Assembly: GCF_036323735.1 (NCBI RefSeq)
Contig: NC_086034.1
Location: forward strand, 67,629,939 to 67,693,938
DNA from: Rattus norvegicus
Lineage: Eukaryota; Chordata; Mammalia; Rodentia; Muridae
DNA: 64,000 nt
Direction of reading: 5' to 3'
In this document: positions 46,161 to 59,066 of the stretch, in pieces
How the letters are laid out: every line of letters starts with the position of its first letter
Numbering within the stretch: position 1 is the stretch's first letter
Position numbers and translations under genes: made by a program
The notes under the pieces: model-generated
Database searches by the model: none
What the model was told of the DNA's origin: nothing
What the model saw: the letters and a program-made list of their open reading frames with translations, nothing else

Positions 46161-49100
46161 GCGGGAGAGATGCGATGTTTAAATTTCATGTTTAAGGAAC
46201 GCATCCATGAGCGTTATTACTTTTCCTGTGTTAGGCTTTTCTTTATATTTTGCTCTACTGTGTACCCAAATCGTAATTTCGGAAGTAAAACCACGTTTGT
46301 CTGTTTACAGGAGTTGTTAAGTACATAGCAGATATCTGACTGGTGTAGGCACTGTGGTACTTGGTTGTTAACAGTTGGACAGAAGACGGGGGAGGGTGTG
46401 TGTGTGTGTGTGGGGGGGGTGATCCCTCTGCTCCCAAGAGCCCTTTGGGGATGGAGGATCTATAGACAAGCATTTGCGTGGTAAACGGTACTATGAAAGA
46501 GTGATGGAGAAAGAGAGCGGTAAGGAGAGACGGTTACAGATAGACCAGTCGCATTGGACTAAAGACCCAAAAATTGGGAATGGGAGATAGGAACGGAGGA
46601 ATACAGAAGGCACTAATGGGACTTGTTACTGTAATCAAACGGATGAGAGGGATTTGGTATGCTTGCCCGGGCAAAGTCTCTTGGAATCTTGAAGGAAATG
46701 ATTCCAGGTCTTTTTAAATGGGAACTGGGGAGAATGTGGTTTTTTTTTAGAAGAGAGTGGAACTGAGAGTTGCATTTGGGTGTGTTTAACCCTAGGATCC
46801 TTTTAGAGATGCTAAGTGGGATGCACAGACGAATCGGGTGCCCAGGGAAGAGGTCTGACCAAATGATGTGTGAAAGCCACGAACCAGAACGATAGCCCCA
46901 CTTCACTAATTGTTTCCTACCCCCACGATACCCCTCTTAAATCCCCAACATGTGTTTTATTCTTTGGCCCTTCGGTTTTTTTTCTCCTTAACTGCCCTAG
47001 AGTCTTTCTCAGCTCTTTGGTGCATCTCGAGACCTTTATGCTCTCACACACACCCATCACAGTGCGCTGCTTAAATGTGCTGCCCGCCTCACTAGGTACC
47101 ATGTTTTAAGGACTACACTCATCCAGCAAACACCTGAGTGTTTGCGATGTCAGGGCTTGGAGATGACAGTGCCATTACTTTAGAATACAGAACACCTTAG
47201 TGAGAAGTAGTAAAAGGTAATAAAGTTGTGGAGATTGTGCTATGTATCTAAGTATCTAGTACTGTGCAGATTGGGGACAATGAATAATGAACACCTGTGG
47301 AAAAAGTTACAATGTAACTTTGTGATAGGGCTCATTTTGTTAGCACTATACATAAGGGCCTACTAAAAATGCTTTTATGCATGTATGTATTAAGAATTCT
47401 GGGAAAATAATCAACTATTTGTTTTGTTTTTTCTTTTCTTTTTTTTTTTTTTTTCGGAGCTGGGGACCGAACCCAGGGCCTTGTGCTTCCTAGGCAAGCG
47501 CTCTACCACTGAGCTAAATCCCCAACCCAATAATCAACTATTAATGAACTTCTATTGCTGAGTAACAGGGTATGGTTATTATATCTGCATGTAGTTGGTT
47601 TTTTTTGTTTTGTTTTGCTTACAAGAATATATGAATACATGTTATGGTTTAAAGGGAAGGAGTGAGGCCTATTAAAAGATAGCTACTTCTTTTCATTCCC
47701 TAAAGACCCTTTCCTCATCCAGGCATGGCGGCAGTGTGCTCTGTCCTGTCCTCCTCATCTTTTGTGTTTATTTTGGTGGTGGTGGTGCTGGAGACTAAAG
47801 TGAGGGCTTTGCACCTGCTGGGCAAGGAGTCAGCATGGAGCTGCAGCCCAGAGAGTACAGCCCCTTTCATAGTTAACAGCATCTTTTGGGGCCAGAGCAA
47901 AAGGGCTTTCATTTTTGTCTTGCAGGTTATCTGGAATACACTAGGAAACAAACAATTTTGTTCTTACAAAATAAGGTGAGTATATCGAAGTCTAGGCTAA
48001 ACTGTACTTAGTTGCCCCCTCGGTTGTAAACGTTTTCTTTCCTTGCCTCCTAGAACCAAGACTCAGGGCTTTTGCAGAAATGAATATAGTCTGACAGGTC
48101 TGTGCAACCGGTCGTCCTGTCCCCTGGCAAATAGTCAGTATGCTACCATTAAAGAAGAGAAAGGTACGGACCCACACGACAGTTTCTAAAAGGATGTTCC
48201 CAGTCTCTGTAAATGATGACAACGCTGTTTAACTCCCCTCAGGGCAGTGCTACCTGTACATGAAGGTCATAGAGCGCGCAGCCTTCCCTCGGCGTCTCTG
48301 GGAGCGGGTAAGACTCGGGGACAACTGTAGTGACCATTGGTCAAAAGCAAAAGTGAATGCCACATAGGCCACCTCTATACTTCAAAGCCACCCTCATTGG
48401 TCCTGGGACGGACAGGGAGGACCTTGCTTGATTTGCCCTTCCGCTCATGTTTCCCTTTCTGTTCCACAGGTCCGGCTTAATAAAAACTATGAGAAAGCAC
48501 TGGAACAAATAGATGAAAATTTGATTTACTGGCCCCGCTTTATCCGACACAAATGTAAGCAGAGGTTTACCAAGATAACCCAGTACCTGATTCGGATTAG
48601 AAAACTTACACTGAAGCGAAGGTAAGGCTACCTTGTTTTTTTGTTCACAGTCTGTCTGTCACTTTTTCTGGGCCATGTCACAAACCATGCTTCCTCCTAA
48701 GTTCAGCTGTGACTAATCTTTGATGGTTTACCAAGAAAAACTTTGGATTAAAGGCGTGTCCAGTGGTCCCGCAGGATTTTAAAACAGAATGTGTGATAAT
48801 CCTGCCTACCTGGAAATTCCGTGTGGTTCCCTGAGAAAAGCTGAAATTAAAGATTTAAAATGTGATTACCAAGAGTATGAACTACACTCAGTAATTGAAA
48901 ATAACCTTAATGATGTGAAACCCACAGGCCCAATAGACCGCCTTCTTAAGGAGTATAACGATGAAGGCTTTTATTGAGACTAGAGGGAGTATTAAAGATC
49001 ACGTGAATCTTTTTCAGAGAATTCATTTTTCTTCATTGAAGCATTGATCTTACTATAGTGAATCGAAAGAAAACAAAAATGATCTTAAAATAACGTGTCA

Positions 49101-52100
49101 AGGGGGCTAGAGAGATGGCTCGGTGGTTAAGATCACCAGCTGCTCTTCCACAGGTTCTGAGTTCAGTTCCCAACAACTGACACAGATGATGCCTCACAAG
49201 CATTTGTAACTGGAATCTGATGCCCTATAAAATAAATAAGTCTTTAAAAAAATGTCAAAGTATCTGACTTTTGGCACAGGGTAAAGACAACATTTCACCC
49301 TGCAGTCAGGCTGGCCTGGAACTTAGTATGTAGCTTTCAACTCAGTGATCCCCCTGCCTCACCCTCCATGCTGAATTACTGATGTAAGCTGCTTCCTGGG
49401 CTGTATAAGAGAGTGTGTGCCGTCACGCACATGCACACGTACGATCAAACCTAGAGTCTTGCATGTTCCGGGCAAGCGTTGAGTCACTGAGCTGTACTTG
49501 GCAGCCTGAGTCCCTAGGAACTTACATGCTATATGGGTACTATATGGAGCTGAGCTGCAAACAATCAATTCTTAACGCCTTTATCGTTAAAATGAACTTG
49601 AAATTTCTAATAATATATTTGATTTCTGCTAGGAAGAAACTTGTTCCTTTGAGTAAGAAGGTTGAAAGAAGGGAAAAACGAAGAGAGGTAACATGCTGTT
49701 CTGATAGTTATGTGGCTTCTATATTTTTGTGTCAGACGGTTGTTTCTTACATGAGATTCATACTAACGAGTCAGTAATGGGACAGTCGGTCTCTTTGTAT
49801 CTTCAGTTTTTAAGATTTTCACTGAAGGCTGAAAATAGGTACTCTAGGGTATGTGGGTATGATAAAAAGAATATCTTAGACAACATCTAAAAGTCTTCAA
49901 GTCAAAACATTTCATAATTTAGGTTTTCGACATTGTCTGTCTCGTTTACATTACCTTCAGCAGAGTTTAGACAATATTTTTAGCATTAGGGCTATTTTGG
50001 TTATATTATTTATAATATTGAAGAGCTTGACTGTCAGACTATTTTTGTTTTTTAAAACAAAAAGCCGGATACACTTTGATCTCTGATTAAGCTGCTCTGA
50101 AGTGAACTGTGTGGTTTGGGTCCTAACGGTATGGTGCCTGGTTACTCAAGGCAGTATGCATGAGGAAGATGGCCTGCTCTAGGATTTCCAGTTTTGCCCA
50201 CAGTCTGTCAGTTCTTCTCACTAATACTTGACAGTTGGGCTGAACTGAGCTCCTTAGTCATCAGCACCTACACTTGGGAGTCAGCTATTCCAGCAAATCC
50301 ACGTCCATTCATTCTCGGCATTCAATCTTTCTCCCTTTCACCAAACATCTTTGCCCCCTTGTCTGTCCTCTTAAGGACACCTTCAGTAACCACTGGCACT
50401 TCTACTCTCACTAATCACGTGGATCTTTGTATCCCAAATTTACTATTTCATTGATGTCCAAGACAGCATTTTGCTATGAGACCTAACCTGGCCTGGGATT
50501 ACAGGTGTGTCACCACACACAGTTTATGTGACAGGGGACTCCGGTCATTGTGAATTTTTTAGTCTTCACTAATTATGCACCTTTTTAAAATTAGATATTT
50601 ATTTACATAATCCACCTATTCTTATTCAAGTCCAGCTAGTAAGTTCCCATATTTCCTAACTTTCAAACGTTCTTGCAGACATTTCAGAGTAAATACATTT
50701 TTTCCATGTGAATTCAGAGGCGGCCTCCTCTGTCTCTTTGAAATTCTTTTTTAGCCACCTAATGTATTATATAGTGTGTATGCAGTACACACGTGCATAG
50801 CGTAGCATGCATGTGGAAATCAGAGGACAGCCTTGGGTGACAGTCCTCAGGTTCCTTCTACTTTTTGTTAGAAAGGAGATCTTTTATTGGCTTGAACTCT
50901 GTAGGTCAGGATCTTTTCCACAAGCTTCCAGGAATCTACCTACCACTGCCTCTCCTCCGGCTGCTGGCACGATTATAGGTGTATGCCATCCCGCCTGGTT
51001 TTCTACATGTATTCTGGGAGTTCAGACTCACGACCTCATTTTTGCAAGTTAAGCTCCCTCAGCCCCATCTGACATCCTTAAATGTATGTAAGATGTTATG
51101 TGTAGTATGTCTATCAAGGGTTTATTAGAAATTCAGAGGGCTGTTGCTAAAGTTGTAAGAATTACTTTGATGTTATGATACATGTATGCAAATTAGAGAA
51201 AGGAACTTCTAATTGAAAAGCTCCCAAGAGGCTTTGAGAAAGAAGTGTATCTGGCTAGAAAGGCAAAAGCCTCGCTAGTAGCGTAACTACATCATACCAT
51301 TATTAAAAATAGATGACTATATGTATATAGGCTGGAAAATGAGCCCTGGTGGAGTGACGGCTTGGTCTTTTCTTACAGGAAAAGGCATTAATAGCCGCCC
51401 AGCTGGACAATGCCATTGAGAAGGAATTGCTGGAGAGACTGAAACAAGACACGGTGAGAAGCTAGTGGTGGTGGGACAAGTGTTTTCTTAGGTAATAGTA
51501 TCTACTAGGAAATAGGGAAAGTGCATTATTTTTAAACATCACAAATAGCCTTCCCACCCCTTTGTCCATGGAATAAAGCAAGTCTGTGTAGGCCAATCTT
51601 CCTGATGCGACTTTCCCCCTTGGCCATTATCTGTAGCTGATGTTTCCAAGCCTAATGGTTCTGTATAAAACCATCATAACAGTCATAGGTTTTGGTTTGT
51701 TTTCCCCTGTCCTTGCATGGCCTCCAGGGACAGACCTGACTTGGAGCAACAAGGGGATTGAAAAGACAGGTAGAGAGCCGCGGTTAGATGAACTTGGAAG
51801 AGAATGAGTCTCTTGGAAGCTCGGCATTTTATCACACAGAGCTGACAACTCAGGGAGGCACGTTAGTGCATACAGCTGAAAAGGGAGTGGCTTATAGGTA
51901 AATAAGGAGGCAGGGCTTATGGATATGCTCATCAAAGCAGACAGGTTTAGCTAATCTCAGTAGCAGTATCTCTAGTGGGGATACTTCAGACCCTAAATAC
52001 TGGGGGAGGCTGAACTATGACACATTTCTGCACAACTTGTCAACATTTGCACTCAAACCAGAGGGTGGCTCTGCCGTTCGGAGGCAGAGGCTTTGCTGTT

Positions 52101-53470
52101 CAGAGTCTGAGGCTCTGGGTCCTTGGTATAAACAGGCACTCAGCACCTCACACGTTTTGGAACCTCTCCCACTCCCTACAGTTTATACTTTATTTTGAGA
52201 CCATATCTAAGGATAGCGCAGACTGGCCTCAGATTCACTATGTAGCAAAAGATGAGTTTGAGTTCTTGATCCTCCTGCTTCCAGCTGTGCTGGGTTATCA
52301 GTGTCACACGTCAGGGTATATGATACTGGGGTTGGACCTGAGAATTCATATGTGCTGATTTCCACCCCAGTCTCAATGCCTAGAACTTTTGCTTCTGTGT
52401 ATTTCTCTAATCTTTTAAGAATCTTTAAAATATTTTTTTAAAATGTCACTATTGCTTCTCAGCTTAGATTGTTAATGTCAAAAACGTTCTGTAACTAGTC
52501 TGGAAAACTGTCTAGAAATATAGTTCATCACTGTTTCCTACGTGGCCCCTGGTGATAAATAACATGGTGGTAGAGCAGAGGAAGCAGGAAAGTGTGATGC
52601 CCAAGCACAGCTGAAGGTGGTCTCTGTGTTCTTCAGTATGGCGACATCTACAACTTCCCCATCCACGCCTTCGACAAGGCCCTGGAGAAACAGGAAGCAG
52701 AAAGTGACTCTGAAGATGAAGAAGATGAGGAGGAAGATGAAGAAGAGGTGGGTCTGATTTGCCTTGTTTTGAAACATAGTGGCCTGCAGGACAGCACGTT
52801 GTCATTCAGAGGCAACATTATTTCCACTGCCTTTCGTATCTTGTGATGACTAATTTGCTTTAGTAGGACTTAGCCAACAAATTCTGTGTTGACTTCTCAT
52901 ACATCCTTCTTTTTAACTTGTAAGTGTTAACCTTGAGAGTAATAGGTTTTGGTGACTGTGTGTGGACTGATTCACTTCTTTACGGAAAGAGGTAAAACTA
53001 GATGTTGACACCAGATCTTCATTGTCTTTTTTTCTAACCCAGTAACTTTCCTTCTAGGATGTGGGGAAAAGAGAGTTTGTAGAAGATGATGAGGTAGAGG
53101 AAAGTGACCTGAGTGACTTTGAGGTGAGCTCTGTGGGACAAAGAATGGCTTGTGGCCAGAGCAAGGGGGAGGGATCTGAACACAGGGGCAGATCAAGATG
53201 CATGGCTTGTTCTGAACCGGCAGCACCGTGAAGGGCATTAGAGAAGCCTTGCACTTTCCCGGCCTGACCTTCTGTTTCTACATGTAGGATATGGATAAGC
53301 TGAACACTGACAGTGAGGAAGATGATGAATCCTCCCGTGAAGAAGAGGCTCATAAGGCCAAACACAAAGGCAAAGCACCCTTGAAAGGACCTTTGCGGAA
53401 AAAACGGGCCTATGTGGAAATAGAGTATGAACAGGAGACAGAGCCCATGGCCAAAGCCAAAGCCACATGA
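45864..53470 (+). CDS. MAK16: MAK16, ribosome biogenesis factor (complete, 10 coding exons)
   Basis: MAK16 is a nucleolar factor that binds the early pre-60S particle (with RPF1 in the family's known complex). Coding exons: 45864-45878, 47926-47975, 48054-48163, 48243-48307, 48470-48621, 49633-49687, 51379-51453, 52637-52747, 53058-53123, 53288-53470. All junctions are GT-AG and in frame, giving 293 residues. The start MQSDD is encoded in a 15-nt first coding exon with a good Kozak context (ACCATGC). The N-terminal L28e/MAK16 domain spans about residues 6-118 and has four cysteines, C17, C29, C39 and C44, that could bind a metal or Fe-S cluster. A basic segment around 127-148 (KKVERREKRR) is a likely nuclear localisation signal. 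The C-terminal third is acidic (E/D run at about 196-211, more to about 255) and ends in a basic tail. Length is close to the human protein (about 300). No disruption seen. Confidence 0.98.
45879..47925 (+). other. MAK16 intron 1
   Basis: The donor GTGAGT at 45879 follows the 15-nt first coding exon, and the acceptor AG is at 47924-47925. The first 300 bp are still CpG-rich. An antisense ID element (47420-47528) is the only clear transposon. A short (GT)n plus G-run lies at about 46396-46420. The rest shows no feature I can support. Confidence 0.8.
47420..47528 (-). mobile_element. ID SINE in MAK16 intron 1, antisense
   Basis: The reverse complement begins GGGTTGGGGATTTAGCTCAG and ends in a long A-rich tail (T-rich on the plus strand at 47420-47453). 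The 14-bp duplication AATAATCAACTATT flanks it (47406-47419 and 47529-47542). It is near consensus and therefore young. Confidence 0.95.
49105..49512. mobile_element. B2 SINE (+) and B4-type SINE (-) in MAK16 intron 5
   Basis: 49105-49245 begins GGGGGCTAGAGAGATGGCTC and ends TAAAATAAATAAGTC. 49270-49512 (minus) combines a reversed B1 half (CAGGCTGGCCTGGAACTTAG) with a reversed ID-like half (GGGCAAGCGTTGAGTCACTG), the B4 arrangement. Confidence 0.75.
49688..51378 (+). other. MAK16 intron 6
   Basis: The intron lies between the exon ending ERREKRRE and the exon opening EKALIAAQL. It contains decayed SINE fragments at about 50460-50525 (B1, minus) and 50770-51065 (a minus-strand rodent SINE of B3/B4 type). 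No snoRNA with paired C and D boxes was seen in this or the other MAK16 introns. Confidence 0.7.
52185..52325 (-). mobile_element. Old B1 SINE, antisense (MAK16 intron 7)
   Basis: TTTTGAGACCATATCTAAGG, GCAGACTGGCCTCAGATTCA and TGTGCTGGGTTATCAGTGTC are reversed B1 segments with many substitutions. Confidence 0.6.
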
Positions 53471-53800
53471 GTTCGAGTCCCACCTTTATCCTGCAGTAGT
53501 CAACACTTGCGCTGTGCTCTTTTGTGCTCTATTTCCTAAAGTATTTATATTGTTAATATTTACACCGCTTCAGTGGAGCAGAAACCTGGAGTGAGTACGG
53601 AAGAGCCACGAGTTGTGAGGAGTATTTTTATAACATGTGCTATGACAGCTTGAGCCCAAGGAGCCGCACTGGCACTGGCTGTAAATATTTCTAAACTACA
53701 AGTGCTGAATCCTCTCCTCCCAATTTTTACTTAGAAACATCAGTATTTCAATTTTTTTCTTACGTGGACAAATTGGAGAAGATAAAATTTCAACTTATAT

Positions 53801-53809
53801 TTTAATACA
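53801..53809. promoter_or_regulatory. Candidate poly(A) hexamers on both strands between MAK16 and TTI2
   Basis: On the minus strand an ATTAAA hexamer (53806-53801) lies 77 nt after the TTI2 stop codon. On the plus strand an AATACA variant hexamer (53804-53809) lies about 335 nt after the MAK16 stop. They overlap by three bases. ATTAAA is a common functional variant and AATACA a weaker one, so the TTI2 assignment is more secure than the MAK16 one. No AATAAA was found on either strand between the two stops. Confidence 0.4.
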
Positions 53810-53882
53810 AAAATAGATTTTTTTTAAATGCCCATGAGTCCGTCCATATGAACGGGGTAAGAAGAGCAGTCTTTCCTGCTGG

Positions 53883-56800
53883 TTAGTCATCTCCAGGGTC
53901 CTCGCCGGGAGCCTCTGCAGAGCCCTGCACCTTCCTGATGCAGCTCACCACTGTGCTGTCGTCACAGGACAGGGCGATGTTAGCCAGAAGACCCTGAAAC
54001 ACAAGAGCAACCAGGCGCTGGTTTCCCCACAGCCTTTACTCTTTTATCACATACTGAAAAGGTGAGAGTGCATGGCCTAGGGGAGAGTGCCATCAGACAG
54101 CAGTTTCTCAGAACCGGCCCTCGCTTGTAGACGGCTGGCTCGGAAGAACCCCCTCCACTCTAGCCAAGGTGTCAGTTGGACCCTCAGCTGGAAAACTGCC
54201 CAAACCAGGGCTGCAGGGCAGTGGCCAAATAAACCGAAAACAGCTGGCCATGCTCTGGCTCTGCATGGATTTCTTCTCGTGCTCCTTTAATTGGAGATTT
54301 TCGGATTGTGGTAAAAATGAGAAATTATTCTTTGAATTACATGTAAATACACAAACTATGGTCTTGAGAATTTTGTGGAATATGAAATCAAGAATTTTAC
54401 TAGTGAAGTATATAGAAAATGGGAGATAGCTCAGTGGGATGAGCATGAGGACCCGAGTTCAATCCCATGTTTAAAACTTAAGTCATCAGTGAAAAGCCTA
54501 CCACCAGTAATCTCAATACAGGGGAGGAATAAACAAGCAGACCTGTAGGGTTTGCTTGGCCAGCCAAGCCTATGAAGAGTTACATGCCTGTGAAAGATGC
54601 TGCTAAGAGGAAAAGTGCAGACTGCCTGAGGAGCGACCCCTACATTATTAGCCTTACCTGTGTAAGCACTCACAAGAATATGAACAAGCTTCTAGGAGTG
54701 CCCCTCCCTCCCACCATGGGGACATCTCAATTTACAGCATTCCTCCTTGGTAGTGTATAGCTTCATTATTTCTTAGGGCTGTGTTAGTAGTGGTTTAATT
54801 CAGAGTCTAGAACAGAATTTGCTAACGTAGTGGGTGTCATGTCATCTTCAGAACTTAATTTTATAAAGTCTTTGTGGCTTTTGATTGTTTTTATTCTGAA
54901 TACGAGTGGCATCTGATCCTCTTTTTACTCTGAATGGTTAAATAGCATTGAAAGAGCTCAGCCTTAGCACCAGACCTAGAGAGCACTAAGGCAAGGACCT
55001 AAACCCCCCCACCCCCACCCAAGTCATGTCCAGCGTAGTTGGGCACACAAGTAATAAATTACCTAGGACAATAAGGCCAACCGAAAGGGAGTTGCGGATG
55101 CCTGCCTTACCTTCACCTGCCCCTGAGAACAGTGGTCCAGGAGAATCAGGCAGTCTGTGGCTTCCTGGAGCACCGCACTCTTAGCAGCCTCAGTTGTGGG
55201 GATCGTGTCCCTGGCTATATCACATATCAGTTTCAGGAGAGCCTTCAGTAAGACCACAACTCTGCAGGGAATTCTGGAATTGGGAAGAAAAAATTCATAT
55301 TCCAAACTGAACGATAGATAAACTTGGACAAAACTTGGTTCAGGCATGGGCAAGCTGAAGTCAAATGATATTTGTATCACCTTGCTGAAAACAAGACCTT
55401 CCTGTTAATTCTACCCCACTCTTCCTGCATACACACACTGGGATGTTGAAGAATACTGGAACGATCTGGAAGCAGGAACAGGTCGACCTCTGGCCAGATT
55501 TAGAGCAGCCAGGGCTACAGTAAGGCCCTACCAATAACCAACAAAACCAGAAAACCTGTTTTCTGCCGAGGCTTCATTCCCAGCATGAGCTGAGGGTGGG
55601 GGAGGGCAAATCTGCTTACCATACCCCCTTGTTTTTAATCAGAGATGAGGAGATACCCTGCAGTCACGGGACTTTAGGCCTGGGCTTAAAGTGATTTGCC
55701 TGCAGGTAGTGAGTGGCATGTGCTTATAATCCCAGCAGTTAGGACATGGAAGCAGGAGATCTACAACTTGAGCTTTACTACAGAGCAAAACTTAAGTGTC
55801 AATATTAACTCAGTCTTGGGCTCCTTGCTTGCTTTTAAGTCTAGCTTATTCTCTAAGTGCTAATTCTTCTGATGAACATGGACACAGTACATTATCTGAC
55901 AACTTCATGCCATTAGGTCACAGCTTTAACTTGGTAAATTTTATATAAACTAAACTTTAATGAAAGATGGAAAATAACTGGCTAGAACTGACTAGCAAAA
56001 ACATTTCCATCCTTCATCTCAGAATTGTCCAGGGTTTCCCTATGGCTTGTGTTTCTCTAACCTTTCATTACAGTCTGCTACATTTACTTCTATGCTCTGC
56101 CTTAACCTCCCCACACGTCCTTCTTAGAATCTTTACCCCATGAAGGCCCAATATAAAATTAGCTCCATTCAGTTTTACTTGTACATCTGTTCATTCTCCG
56201 AGTACTTATGTAAGAGGTACTGAGTGCTTCAGGGGTACATAGCAGATGTGGTTGTCTATCTTGTAGTTTAGTGGGGGACAAAAACAAGTGAAATGCAACA
56301 AGTGACTCCGATTGGCTCTTGGTGCCTGGTCTATTTCTAAGAATATAAGAATACACTCCAAAATGGACTCCAGTTCTCTGTATACTCCAAAATGCTAACC
56401 TTTCCATCTCATGCCAGAGAGCTGTTAGGTAACTAGACAGTTGATATCTTACTCCTGACACCTTCAAGCTACATATAGAATGTCTTCTAAAACAGCATAT
56501 CCTATGTTAGCAGGCTAATCACTGCTCTGACAAATGTTGAATGTCTTGAGGCAACCATTCCTAGTTAGACTGAAGACATAGAAGATAAACACAGTTAAAC
56601 ATGCTTACTGAAGCACTTCTAAGTTGCCTTTTTAGGGAATAGCAGTGATAAGGATCAACCTATACCACTGTAAATACTAGGCGAGTGCTCTCCCATATAA
56701 CTGTACTATCAGCCCTAATGTGCCGTAAGTGTTTTGGTAGAAATTATAATTGTGCTCTGGAAAGACAGACCACCTGTGTAGCATGTTGAGCATGTAGACC

Positions 56801-59034
56801 CCAGAGGCTCACATTTGAGTCCCTGGTCCTCAGATGGTGGAACTGTTTGGAGAAGTTTAGGAGGTGTGACACCAGGGGTGAGCACTGAAGTTCTAACTGC
56901 CATCCCAGTTCTCTGTTCTCAAGATGTGAGCTCTCAGCTACTGCTCCACAGCCATACCTGCCTGTCTGCTGCCATGAAGGTCAGGGATCGAACCCTCTGA
57001 ATCCGTAAGCCCAAAACAAACTTTCTTCTGTAAACTGCCTTCATATAATACCTTAACCACTGCAGTAGAAAATGCAGTTTCCCAACTTACACAACCATAA
57101 GTTTGTTGTTTTGTGATTTCTTCCTTCCCCACCATGTGTCTGTTTCTCTGTGTGTCTGTCTTTGTCTTTCTTTTCTTGAAACAGGGTCTAGGTACCCCTG
57201 GGTGGCCTGAAATTGAACTACTAGCAATGAAAGGGGTTCAAATATAAACATCTGAAGTAGTTGAATATCCTAGAAATGAAAGGGAAAAGGATTCAGATAC
57301 ACTGAATGTCCTGAATACTTTATCTCCACAAGTTCTGAAGAGAACGTTAGCTGATGCACATCCGTCAGCCTGGATGCTATACCTGGGCCAAGTGTACTGC
57401 ATGACAAGTTTCAGGGTTTCCAGTATCTTCAGCCTGCTTTCATCTTCCGGTTCATCATAAACCTCCAGGTAACCAAGGATAACTTGCTCCAGCCTCTTCA
57501 AGTGCCGGGCGGTTAGGATCCCCAACCTACAATAGAGAAGACGCCATGCTGAGCTGTTGAATGTGGGTATAGAGCAGAGCAGAAGCCCGGTCACTCACTT
57601 CTTCACAAAGGCCGGCAGGTTCCTGGCGTAAGTCCTACGGAGGAGAAGGCGGTGCTCTGACTCCATGTGCGTGAGGACCAGTTGTAGCACCTCGTGACAG
57701 TGTGTAGAGGCTCGAGCGGCTTCTCCCTGCCAGTGCAGCGCTTTCTCTAGGACAGGGAATAAATCTAAGAGACACAGGAGCACAGCCTATGAGAAAAGAA
57801 TGAAAAGAAACCACAGTTCACTTACATTCACAAAACCCCTGGTTTTGCTTCGATCTCCCCAGGGCACGCCACAGAATCCTGGAAGATAACCATAGCTAAC
57901 GTACAAGGTACAGAGTACTGCAAAATTTCTCTACACAAACATTTAATAAAAACGTGTACCCCAAGTGGCATGTAGCTTGCTGCACATAGGTAACACCAGG
58001 CTGCTCTGTGGCTGCTCAGGGAGGTGGATGTCTGCTTGACATTGAGATCCTTTCAGTCAGGCAGCAGCTTTCAGATGCCCTAACTTCCCAAGGGAAAACA
58101 GCTCTAACCTCTTCCTGCTTACATCGTACCACCTTGTGTTCCCACTGAGCCCAGTCAGCAGTAAGTCTCCCTTACCTGAATGAGGCGGTGCTCTGGCATG
58201 TACAGGTGATTGAAAAGAGCATGGTACAGGACCTGGGCTCTGTTGTACTGCAGCAGGTCAGCGGCTGGCTGCAAACACACAATTGGGCAGTTAAAAGTTT
58301 CCCCAAAGTGGCAAAATGCCCATCATTTTTAAACCACTCTCTATTTCTGCAAAGACTTTAAAAGTTACAAATTTGATAAGAGTCTCCAGTAACATTTTGT
58401 ACATTTTGCTCTAAAATCTTTTGATTTTTTTTTTTTTACTTGAAGGTCACTAATTCCAGAGGTGTTTTTGCTTTTTTACTTTTCACATTTTAAAATAAAG
58501 CATGATCTTGTTTCTTCTATAATTACCCCCCTTTTTTTTATTATATTACCAGCACAATACTATTTCTACCAGGTTTGGAGAGAAAAAAATACATTTGGAG
58601 AAAAACTAGAAATAAGTGAATTACGTGACCTAAGATGAGGAGAAAACTACTTATGAAAACAAAAGTCTGCAGCAGAAACATGAGAAATGAGGAGCCGCCG
58701 TGGGTGAGTCGGCTGCCCACCAGTGCAGGCTGGAGCTGAGGCACTTACCACATTAATCACAATGTGATGGAGGCACTGGACACCCAGGACCTTATTGTCC
58801 GTCTGATAATCATCTGAGATGAGCAAAGATGGGGGAAGTATCTTTTCTAGATGCTGGCTCAGCCAGGGCTGAGTGACTTGTTGGAGAGTCCATGAGAAAA
58901 CATGTTTGACAGCAGGATTCTTCTTCCAGGTTTCCCTGAAAGGACACACGAAAAGCAAGTGACAGGGAATTAGCAGAAAGAAACAGGTGAAGCTTAACAC
59001 GTTCTTCTTCCTCCTCTTCTTGTCTTTAACAGAT

Positions 59035-59066
<32 letters not shown>

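Larger units (their letters stand above)
55274..57382 (-). other. TTI2 intron 5
   Basis: The donor GTATAG at 57382-57377 is the weakest of the TTI2 donors; the acceptor TTCCAG is at 55279-55274. It contains a plus-strand B1 fragment (55700-55800), a rodent L1-type 3'-end repeat (56760-57065) and a short B1 fragment at about 57175-57230. The stretch 55810-56750 has no recognisable feature. Confidence 0.75.

Noticed and set aside
48164..48242. Intronic box C/D snoRNA in a MAK16 intron (ATGATGA at about 48208)
   Set aside because: No downstream CTGA box at a suitable distance and no terminal stem; the 79-nt intron is too short around it.
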